A DNA stretch of 64,000 nt, from the NCBI RefSeq assembly GCF_016808335.1, contig NC_053139.1:13937819-14001818 (forward strand). Direction: 5' to 3'. Shown here piece after piece: positions 48,330-57,673 of the stretch. Origin of the DNA: Panicum virgatum (taxonomy: Eukaryota > Streptophyta > Magnoliopsida > Poales > Poaceae). Both the position numbers and the translations under genes were made by a program. The notes beneath the pieces were generated by a model, which did not search any database, was not told the origin of the DNA, and saw nothing but the letters and a program-made list of their open reading frames with translations. Every line of letters starts with the position of its first letter. The stretch's first letter is position 1.

Positions 48330-50414
48330 CTAGGTGGGGCGCACAATGGACGGACGGAGCACCTCAGGCTGTGAAGGTGACTCGAACGTGAGTGACTGAG
48401 CTGAGGGGTGATGGAGCTGGTGTAGGATCTGCTGCTGTCTAAGAAACTCTACATGCTGCTCGGCAGTCCAAACACTAGGCTGTGGAGCAGGAGCCGAAGC
48501 AGCAGTAGGTACAGGATTGGCAAACAACCCGGTCTGAAGAAATGGTGACAGCGGGAAGGATGACAAGGGTGTCTGCACAAAACCGCCAACAAGAGGAGCG
48601 GGAGCAGTGGGGTCGAACTTGAGCTGCTGGGGTGTAGGGAGCTGAGGCTCAGGCAGTCTAGTGTGACGATACAGCTGACCGAAGCATCCTGAGAACAAAG
48701 TGAACATCTACTGCTGGATCTGGGACTGCTGCTGAAGCTGTAACCTCATGGCCTCCTGCTGCTGCCGAATGCCCTCAAGAACAAGTGTCTGGGCCTCCTG
48801 CTGGCGAGCCTGCTCGGCTTGCATGCTCAGCTGAGCTGCAGCAAATCTGTCCTGCTAGTCTGATAGCCGAGTAAGAATGGCAGCAAGTGCATCGGGCTGA
48901 GTGACCCGAGCAGTGGTAACTGGAGGAGCAGGGGTGCGGGCTGCACCAGAGGATCCTGCCTCATCATCATGAGCTCCTCGAGGAACGGTAATAGTAGGAA
49001 TGAAATCCTTGTCATCCTCTGAGTCCTCCGAGTCTGTGATCAGGTAGTGTGGGAGCTGGGCCTCTGCTGCTGCTAGTGAAACATCCTCGGCTGCTGTCGG
49101 ATCGTCTGCAACTCTGCCCTCAGCCAAGACACGCTCATCAAGTATCTGTTGTGCCCTGCGCTGGCCTCTCGAGCCACGACGACCGTCTCGAGGAGTAGCA
49201 GGTGAGTAAAAACTAAAGTGTGTCCTCGAGTGCTCCAGCTTATCCATATGCTCATTCTGACTTAGCTGAGCCAGAATCCAGCAGATCCAATGAGCAAACG
49301 GATGGCGACGGTGAACTGTCATCCCATCCAGAATCACGTCCTCTAGCTCGCAGATAAAGAAGTCGACTAGGTCAAAGTCACGACCTGTCATGATATATAG
49401 TAAGAGCCACTGCTGCAGAGCTGTAATCCCCTCGTTGTATCCAATCCGGAACAGCAGACTCTTCCTCAGAGCTAGGTGGATAGAGTGTGCCACGTGAGTC
49501 AGCCTGTCCGGAGTCCTCGGTGTGCCAGGCAGGAAGGGCTGCTGGAAGAGAACACTGATCTCCTCGTCAGATGGTACGTGAGACTCATGAGGACGACGAG
49601 GAGGTACCGTGCTGCCATAAGCCTGATAGTGTACGAAGTGTGGCTCCTCGGCAATCTGAACTCCAAGAAAGGTAGCCAGTCGTGCTCGGGTCAAACGATA
49701 GTGCCTCTCCTGGAACATGAAGTCAATAAACTGCCAGTCCTCCTCAATAAACAGAGTGGCGTAGAAGACTCGAACCCACTCTCGAATGTACCTAGACCTC
49801 TCACTGAGTAGAGCAGGCAATTCAACATATCTCTCAAAAAGAGGAAGTACTGGAGTCCCACCTGCTGCTACTCGCATAGCTACCCAGTGGAGCATCTTGT
49901 GTTCACTGATCTTGATATCCAACTGGCAGTAGGTGTGGTAAAAAGACTCCTGGAGCAGAGTGTAAAAGCGACGATCAACTCCAACGTCTCTCTGCTCAGG
50001 AAACCACTGCTCCGGGGTGACATATCTCAGTCTCTTGACCCTAGGTCCTGGAATACCCCTGAGATCAAACAACTCAACCTCGGGCAGCTCCTCACCACAG
50101 TCCTGACCTCCTGTCTGAGCCTGACTGTCGGTGTGCTGCTGCGGAGCATGACCTGCTCCACTCTGAGTGCCACCACCTCGAGTCCGTGGACGTGAGCGGG
50201 ACTCAGGTGTGGTCTGAGCTGTCTGAGTACGTCCTGAGCGACGTAACTGCTGCTGTGGCTCCCCCTGAACCTGAGGATCCCTGATCCGAAGGGATCCCTG
50301 TCTGTCTGCTGCGTCTGCAACTGCCTCAGCTTGCTCTCGCTCGCGGTCCTCACGGGTGCGCTTCTTCTTCTTCTGCACAAGCATCTTTCCCTTGCCCTTC
50401 TTGTCTCCTGCCAT
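48330..50414 (-). pseudogene. additional (env-position) ORF of the SIRE-type element, two TAG stops
   Basis: The open part (50414-48855) codes 519 residues; the same frame runs on to 48330 (694 codons in all), interrupted by TAG at 48855-48857 and 48708-48710, each beside CAG codons where Gln fits. The N-terminus is basic (QKKKKRTREDRERE), NLS-like. The centre (about residues 130-400) is a globular region with phrases like RFYTLLQESFYHTYCQLDI, RLTRARLATFLGVQ and HSIHLALRKSLLFRIGYNEG, reminiscent of the plant-retrotransposon ORF1/putative plant transposon protein class. The C-terminus is Gln-rich and probably coiled-coil. I see no signal peptide or clear membrane span, so despite its position it does not look like an envelope protein. 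A cag acceptor-like trinucleotide directly precedes the ATG. Confidence 0.75.
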
Positions 50415-52074
50415 CTGTCACAGAAGTAGCATGGTAGGATATGAGCCTAAAACATGAATTCTAGTGGATATTCGTCGAAAAACCACACTAAGGGATTTGC
50501 AGGATCAAGAAAGAGTGTGTGCGTATATGTGCATGTGTGCAAAGGATGATGTATTAAAAGAATTTCACTTTGCCAAGGAGTGTAAGGGCCATACCCTAGC
50601 AGATCAGGGAAGAAATCGAAGAAAAACCTAAGAGGCAATTCCTCGAACACCCTGTGTGCACCGAATCAAGGGTGGAGAGAACTTCAAATCGGGTGTGAAA
50701 ACTCGTGCGTGGGAGAAGGAGTGGAGCAGCACTGTGTGGAGGAGGCTTGCTGGCGCTTGGAGAGAGAGGCCGACGGCGGCGGTGAGCGGCGGCGCATGGG
50801 TGGCACAGGCGCGGCTGGGGCGCCCGAGCGGCTGCGGAGCAGCGTGCGCGAGGAGTGTGGGCGTGTGCGGGCGGCGGCGCAGTGAAGAGCTTGGGCGCGG
50901 AGACGGAGGGGCGGCGTAGGAGTGGCAGCGGCGGCGCGGCGTACAGGGGCGGCGGCGCGGCGTACAGGGGCGTCGGTTTCGCGATGAGGAAGAAAAACAG
51001 TGTGAAGCTGACGCGTGGGGCCCGCGGAAGGGTTAAGTGAAAACAAAAAGGCGGGCCCGCCAACCCTAAGCACCGGAAGATCCGATGGTTCAGAGAAAAA
51101 GCATCGGTGTAATCACCGGTGTAACTTTGACCAGATCTGATTTAGATGAAAACGTGGTCAACAGGGGCACCGGAAGATCCACCACTGAGGCACCGGAACA
51201 TCCGACTGGCGTCGGTGCATTGGCAGGAGTAAGGTCCAGAGGCTTTGCAAGGGGCCATTTACTCCACGCAGTAGCACCGGTTGAACCGATGCTGAAGCGT
51301 CGGTTCATCCGCCATGCATCGGAAGCACCGGTGGTCATCGGTGCAAAGGTAGGAGGTTGTTCCAGAGGCGATGCAGAAACCGAGCCACGAAGACTTCAAG
51401 CACCGGTTGAACCGATGTAGAGAAAAACCAGGCATCGGTTTAACCGGTGGTTAAGGAAAATTTCTGCTGAACTACAAACTCTACTTCTGATCCAAATTTT
51501 CAAAACCAAAGCCTTAAACACTCAATTTGGACCATTTTCGAGAGACAACCTCACCCCTCAAACACTCATACTAAGTGCTCGCAAGCTTTTAGATAAACAT
51601 AGGCAAATTAAGATCCAAGCGAGGTTTAAACACAAAAACCAAATGTATGAGCCACTTTGCCTATGAACTTAGAGATTGAAACTTTAAGTTCGATAGGACG
51701 TGGCTCAATAGGCATGAAAGCGCAGAATTGATCTTATCACTCTTGTGGAGATGATATATCATATTTAGCATGAATATCTTTCTCGAAGTGTGATTTGCTC
51801 CCTTGTGATGCTACTAACGTGATGCAATGCCAATGCAAAGCGAGAAACCAAACATGGATGCATTCTATATGACAAGCACATGCATTGCAAAAATTTAAAT
51901 CTATCTTGTCAAGTTTGAACCCTAGGCAAGCTTCTTCATGATGAACCATTCTTCATGCCATGAGCGAAACAAATACCACCGGCTCATGCAAGACCCATGT
52001 TCATCACTATCTCGACAAGGTTAGACAAGCCCCTAGCACATGTACATATGAAATGCATCTATATGACAAGGCAT
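50415..52074 (-). promoter_or_regulatory. spacer between pol and the extra ORF: iteron array plus GC-rich leader
   Basis: Read on the minus strand, this 1.66-kb spacer has an AT-balanced zone after pol, then a cluster of accggttgaaccgatg, catcggtttaaccggtg and related motifs (51066-51450) like those in the LTR U3. A gcgggccccacgcgtcag patch follows, then a GC/CT-rich stretch resembling a grass 5' leader (50670-50990), and finally an AT-richer part ending tctgtgacag before the ATG. No good TATA box was found. It looks like an internal promoter region or an intron with leader; which one is not decided by the sequence. Confidence 0.45.
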
Positions 52075-55000
52075 TTATATGACGTTAGAAGCATCTAGAA
52101 CGTTAAGCTCACTTCGCAACCTACAAAAGGTGCTCTCATCTAGAGGTTTGGTGAAGATATCCGCCAATTGATCTTCGGAACGAACACCACAAAGTAGTAT
52201 ATCATTCCTTGCCACATGATCTCTTAGAAAGTGATGGCGAATATCTATGTGCTTGGTGCGAGAGTGATGAACCGGGTTATTAGCAATTTTAACGGCACTC
52301 TCGTTATCACAAAGGAGCGGGATCCTATCTAATACTACACCATAGTCCAAGAGGCTTTGCTTCATGTAGAGGACTTGAGCACAATAAGCCCCGGCGGCAA
52401 TGTATTCCGCCTCCGCGGTTGACAAGGCCACGGAATTTTGTTTCTTTGACGACCAAGAGACTAAGGAAAGCCCTAGCAAGTGGCACTCACCCGATGTACT
52501 CTTGCGATCAACACGACATCCGGCAAAGTCCGAATCCGAGTATCCCAAGAGAGTAAAACTAGCGCCTTTGGGGTACCACAAGCCTATGCTAGGCGTATGC
52601 TTGAGATATCTAAGGATTCTCTTAACGGCACTAATGTGTGATTCCTTAGGATTAGCTTGAAAACGGGCACACATACATACGCTAAACATGATATCGGGCC
52701 TAGATGCGGTTAGGTAAAGAAGTGACCCAATCATAGAACGATAGAGAGTTTGGTCAACCGATTTACCTCCCTCATCCAAGTCAAGATGTCCATTAGTTGG
52801 CATTGGAGTCTTGATCGGCTTGCAATCATCCATCTTGAATTTCTTGAGAATATCATTTGTATACTTTTCTTGATGGATGAAAGTCCCTTCCTTCAATTGC
52901 TTGATTTGAAACCCAAGGAAGAAATTGAGCTCACCGATCATGGACATCTCAAATTCCCTAGCCATTATTTCTCCAAATTCTTTGCAAAGAGTGGGGTTAG
53001 TTGAACCAAAAATGATATCATCAACATAAATTTGACATTCAAATAGCTCTTCATTGAAGATTTTTGTGAATAGAGTTGTATCCACCCTCCCGATCTTGAA
53101 GCCCTTGTTGATAAGGAAGTCACGAAGGCGTTCATACCAAGCCCTTGGCGCTTGCTTGAGCCCGTAGAGTGCCTTGTGCAACCTATAAACATGATTAGGA
53201 TATCTAGGGTCCTCAAACCTGGGAGGTTGTTCAACAAACACCAACTCATTAATCAAGCCATTTAAGAACGCACTCTTCACATCCATTTGAAAGAGTTTCA
53301 TATTATGATGTGAAGCGTATGCTAAAAGGATACGAATGGCTTCAAGTCTTGCAACAGGGGCAAATGTTTCACCAAAGTCCAACCCTTCAACTTGTGCAAA
53401 GCCCTTTGCCACAAGTCTTGCCTTGTTGCGAATCACTACACCATGCTCATCTTGTTTGTTGCGGAAGACCCACTTAGTACCAATGATATTCTTGTCTTGA
53501 GGACGTTCTTCAAGAACCCAAACTTCATTGCGGGTGAAGTTGTTGAGCTCTTCTTGCATGGCCATCATCCAATCCGGGTCCTCAAGAGCTTCATCTATAT
53601 TTGTGGGTTCCAAGCAAGAAACAAACGAGTAATGTTCACAAAAAGAGGCATATTGACGTCTACGAGTTCTTACTCCACTAGAGAGGTTACCCATGACCAA
53701 GTCAATGGGATGATTCCTTGAAGTCCTTGTAAGCCTCTCTTGTGCTTGAAACGTTGATTCATCTAGTGATTCGACATCTTGATCTTGAGCTTGGGCTTGT
53801 TCACTTGTGATGTGCGTGTCATCAAATGGAAGTTGTTCTTCAACCACTTGTTCATCTTGGGCATCATGGAAAGGAGGTGAGGCATCATCTTCTTCATCGG
53901 ATGACTCATCATGGTTATGTGATGGTGTAGACTTGTCTTCATCCTTTGAGTCATCCTTGGAAGTGACTTCAACTTGAGTGGATGAGGCTTGTAACTCTTC
54001 TACCTCCTCCTTTGGCTTGACTTGCCCAATAGTGATGTTCTTCATGACTTCTCGAAGTGGTTCATCACCTACATCATCACAAGAGAAAACTTCCCCTTGG
54101 GAGCCATTAGTCTCATCAAACTCCACATCACAAGTTTCTTCAATCTTGCTTGTAGCACTATTGAATACTCGATATGCTTTGGAGTTTGATGAATAACCAA
54201 TAAGAAAACCAACATCACATCTACTTTCAAACTTGCCTAGGTGCTTCCTTTTCTTGAAGATGTAGCATTTGCAACCAAACACCCGGAAGTAGAAGACGTT
54301 GGGCTTCCTCCCAATGAGAAGTTCATAGGGTGTCTTTCCCAAGAAGCGGTGAAGATAAACTCGGTTGGATGCATGGCATGCGGTGTTGATGGCTTCCGCC
54401 CAAAATCTTTGTGAGATGCTATAGTCATCCAACATTGCTCTTGCAAGAGTGATCAATGTCTTGTTCTTCCTCTCCACCACTCCATTTTGTTGGGGTGTGT
54501 ATGTTGATGAAAACTCATGCTTGATCCCCAAGTCGTTGCAAAGCTCTTCTACTAGAGTGTTCCTAAACTCCGTGCCATTGTCACTCCCGACCTTCACAAC
54601 ACTTGACTCAAATTTATTTTGAGCTTGCTTGACAAAAATCTTGAAGATCCCCATAGTCTTGCTCTTGTCCTCTAAAAAGAAAGTCCAAGTATATCTAGAA
54701 TAATCATCAACAATTACAAGACAATAGAGATTACCGCCAAGACTTTTGTAGGTGATTGGCCCAAAGAGATCCATGTGTAGTAGCTCCAAGCTTCTTGATG
54801 TTGACAAATAAGCTTTCATGGGATGTGATGATGCAAATTGCTTCCCGGCTTGACAAGCACTACACAATTTGTTTTTGTCAAATGTAACATCTTTAACACC
54901 AACCACCATACCTCGTTTGAAGGCCTTCTTGAGTTGACTCATGCCAATATGAGCAATGCGGCGATGCCAAAGCCAACCCATGGAGTTCTTGGAGAAGAGA

Positions 55001-55395
55001 CATGTCGCCAAGCTTGCATCATTAGATGAGAAATCAACAAGGTAGATGTTACCATGTCGAAATCCTTTAAATATTAAGCTCTTGTCCTCCTTGCTTGTCA
55101 CTACAACCTCACTATCACTAAAGGTGCATATTAGTCCTAAATCACAAAGTTGAGCAATAGATAATAAATTGAAACTAACCGACTCAACAAGCAACACATT
55201 AGAGATAGAGAGATCCTTGGTTATGGTTACCTTACCCAAACCTACCACTTTTCCTTTTGAGTTGTCACCAAAGGTGACATGTTCATAATCGCCCACATCT
55301 TCATCTAGTGAGGTGAACATCTTTACATAGCCGGTCATATGTTGTGTACATCCGCTATCAAGCACCCAATGCTTGCCACCGGCTTTGTAGTTCAC
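52075..55395 (-). CDS. pol: pol polyprotein of the SIRE-type element, intact
   Basis: 1106 codons without interruption. In order: aspartic protease with VLDSGCTQHMTG near the N-terminus; integrase with HRRIAH and CSACQ zinc-finger ligands and DDE residues in DLFGP, SDNGTEF and the E of QQNGVVERK; reverse transcriptase with KARLVAKGF, FAPVAR, LFQMDVKSAFLNG and the YVDDIIFGS catalytic loop; and RNase H with YSDSDFAG, STAEAEY and CDNESA, ending in an HHSRTKHIDIRHHFLRD segment. All catalytic residues I can check are present. It is in frame with the end of gag but separated from it by TGA (55411) and TAG codons 18 bases apart, so it would need readthrough, reinitiation or splicing. Confidence 0.92.
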   Translation of the reverse strand: MNYKAGGKHWVLDSGCTQHMTGYVKMFTSLDEDVGDYEHVTFGDNSKGKVVGLGKVTITKDLSISNVLLVESVSFNLLSIAQLCDLGLICTFSDSEVVVTSKEDKSLIFKGFRHGNIYLVDFSSNDASLATCLFSKNSMGWLWHRRIAHIGMSQLKKAFKRGMVVGVKDVTFDKNKLCSACQAGKQFASSHPMKAYLSTSRSLELLHMDLFGPITYKSLGGNLYCLVIVDDYSRYTWTFFLEDKSKTMGIFKIFVKQAQNKFESSVVKVGSDNGTEFRNTLVEELCNDLGIKHEFSSTYTPQQNGVVERKNKTLITLARAMLDDYSISQRFWAEAINTACHASNRVYLHRFLGKTPYELLIGRKPNVFYFRVFGCKCYIFKKRKHLGKFESRCDVGFLIGYSSNSKAYRVFNSATSKIEETCDVEFDETNGSQGEVFSCDDVGDEPLREVMKNITIGQVKPKEEVEELQASSTQVEVTSKDDSKDEDKSTPSHNHDESSDEEDDASPPFHDAQDEQVVEEQLPFDDTHITSEQAQAQDQDVESLDESTFQAQERLTRTSRNHPIDLVMGNLSSGVRTRRRQYASFCEHYSFVSCLEPTNIDEALEDPDWMMAMQEELNNFTRNEVWVLEERPQDKNIIGTKWVFRNKQDEHGVVIRNKARLVAKGFAQVEGLDFGETFAPVARLEAIRILLAYASHHNMKLFQMDVKSAFLNGLINELVFVEQPPRFEDPRYPNHVYRLHKALYGLKQAPRAWYERLRDFLINKGFKIGRVDTTLFTKIFNEELFECQIYVDDIIFGSTNPTLCKEFGEIMAREFEMSMIGELNFFLGFQIKQLKEGTFIHQEKYTNDILKKFKMDDCKPIKTPMPTNGHLDLDEGGKSVDQTLYRSMIGSLLYLTASRPDIMFSVCMCARFQANPKESHISAVKRILRYLKHTPSIGLWYPKGASFTLLGYSDSDFAGCRVDRKSTSGECHLLGLSLVSWSSKKQNSVALSTAEAEYIAAGAYCAQVLYMKQSLLDYGVVLDRIPLLCDNESAVKIANNPVHHSRTKHIDIRHHFLRDHVARNDILLCGVRSEDQLADIFTKPLDESTFCRLRSELNVLDASNVI

Positions 55396-55410
55396 CTACA
55401 CACAAGTGAA

Positions 55411-57625
55411 TCACTTTTGAGGTTTGGGAACCCATTCAAGTTTGGGTCCTTTGACATGAGTTACTAAAGCTTTAGGAACATATAGTTGGCGTGGTAGCTT
55501 TCCCTTAATTTGAGTGCCAATAAACTTTGCCTTAACCTTGCCACTTTTAAGCTTGCTTAACAAGAAATGATTTTCATTAAATTGAGACTTGTAATTTGGA
55601 GGCAAGGTAGGAGGTGGACGAGTAGGGATTGGACACTCCCTTGTGTGATGCCCGGTGACTTGACAATGTTGACAATATGAGCCAACTTCCTTGTTGAAGC
55701 ATGCCATGAGCTCCGACGACTTGGACAATTTTCCGGAGGATTGGGAAATGATCCAAGTCCATTTGTCCCATAGTGCCTTGCATTATGGAAGAGAATCTCC
55801 TTATGCAAGTATTCTCCTCTTGTCACATTGAACATGCATTTGCTCATGCTTTCAAGTTCCTCCTCAAGTTGTTTCTCCCTATCATGGTTAGTCTTTGAAC
55901 AAGAAGGAGAAGCATGATGACAAGTAGTAGGGTGAGACAACTCCACAAGATCATCACAAGAAGTAGCTATATTGACTTTGATGACTTTCTTTTGAGATTC
56001 TTTAAGTTCTTCATCCAAAGCATCAAAGGCAAGGTCAAGTTCTTAATATTTCATATTTAGGTTAGCATAATCAAGCTTGAGCTTCTTGTTGCATGAAGTA
56101 AGTGACTTGTTAAGCACAACTACTTCCTCATATTTAATATTTAATTCATCATGCTTAACAAGTAGCTTGTCATGCTCCTCTTTAAGTTGCTTGCTAGGAA
56201 CAATACTTGTATCATGAATTTCTACTACCTCATTATACCTAACAATCAACTCATTATTTGATGCCTTAAGCTTGGCATATTCAATTTCAAGAACTTTACA
56301 TTTTGATTTGTACTTCTTGATCACTTGTTGGTACTCTTCTAGGATGTTTTGCACTTCATTAGGAGATAAGCAATGTTCACTTTCATCACTAGAGGAGTCT
56401 TCATCATCACTCACCTTGGAGTTACCTCTTGCCATGAAGCACATGGGTGGTGGAGGTAGAGGTGCCTCATCACCATCATATTCATCATCATGCATGGCAA
56501 TCCCCACAATCTTTTTCTTGGATTCTTCATCACTTGAGTCATCATTTGAGGATTCACCATCCGTGATCCATTCTCCAAGAAAAGCCTTGACCTTCTCTTT
56601 TCTTGTGAAAGATCCTTTCTTCTTGTGGTCCTTCTTCTCATAACTTTTCTTTGAAGTCTTGTATTGATTTTCACCATCTTCTTGTTTCTTGTTGAGCTTT
56701 GAAGGCTCCGGACAATCATATGAGAGGTGACCATATTTGCCACAATTGTAACAAACTTTCTTGATATTGTCCTTACTCTTCCGGGTACGAAACTTGTTTT
56801 TCTTGGGGTCATAGTTGTACCCTTTCTTGTTCAACCTTGACATCATCTTGGAGGTCTTCCTCATGAGGAGTGCTAGCTCAACATCACCGTCTTCATCACT
56901 TGAATCTTCATTAGCTTCATCTTCGCTTGAGCTTGGTGATGGAACTTTGCACTTGTTCTTTTTCTTGGACTTATGATCACTCTTAGCTTTGAGTGCAAGA
57001 TCTCTCTTGTCTTGCGGTGGATCAACTTCTCCCAAGAGGAACATCTCATGAGACCGAATCTTCCCAACAACATCACTCACATTAAGTGTTTCAAGATCCT
57101 TCTCATAGAGCAATGAGGTGACGATATTGTACTTGGGCTTGTGTAGACAATGTAGAATCTTCCGGATGTTATCACTAGTAAACAAAGGAGAAATATCAAG
57201 AGCATTAATGTCCTTAATAAGCACATTCAATCGAGCATACATTTGTTCAACCAATTCATTTGGAAGCATTTTGAATTCATTTAGTTTTTCCTTAATTCAT
57301 TTAGTTTTTCCTTAAGCACTTGATATTTTTCTTCACGAAGCTTTTTAGAACCTACATAAATAGCTTCAAGTGCTTCCCAAATTTCATGAGCGGTCTTTTT
57401 GCTGTGAACACGAGCAAAGATCTCCTCACTAAGAGCATCAAACAAAGCATTCTTTGCTCTAGCACCATATTTGACTTGATCTTCATTCCACGGACCAACA
57501 ATAGGTTTTTCCGTGACCGCCCAAGCTATGAGATTAATAGCCTCAAGGTAACCCGCCATGCGAGCTTTCCAATAAGCATAGTGTCTCCCATCGAGCTTGG
57601 GTGGACCACCACTTCCCCCGGCCAT
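55411..57625 (-). pseudogene. gag: gag of the SIRE-type element, broken at three points
   Basis: Begins MAGGSGGPPKLDGRHYAYW 48 bases inside the 5' LTR edge. It has a UBN2-type capsid region, a first CCHC zinc knuckle (CYNCGKYGHLSYDC, near 56745), acidic and coiled-coil-like segments, and a second knuckle (CQHCQVTGHHTREC, near 55670). The frame is broken by a 20-bp tandem duplication (57274-57313), a TAA at 56043-56045 where CAA fits, and a one-base loss or equivalent near 55731-55737. Two knuckles ~350 residues apart and a length of ~740 codons fit the long gag of this lineage. Confidence 0.88.
57274..57313. repeat. 20-bp tandem duplication disrupting gag
   Basis: The unit aattcatttagtttttcctt occurs twice head to tail. 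Because 20 is not a multiple of three it shifts the gag frame and creates a TAA shortly after. Confidence 0.95.
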
Positions 57626-57659
57626 ACTCTAGGATTTTAAGCCTAAAAAGAGAGCCCTT

Positions 57660-57671
57660 GCTCTGATACCA
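57660..57671 (-). other. primer-binding site of the SIRE-type element
   Basis: The minus strand reads TGGTATCAGAGC two bases inside the 5' LTR edge, complementary to the 3' end of initiator tRNA-Met. Confidence 0.95.
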
Positions 57672-57673
57672 AT

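Noticed and set aside
48330..50414. Viral envelope gene
   Set aside because: Position fits, but no signal peptide or membrane span is visible.
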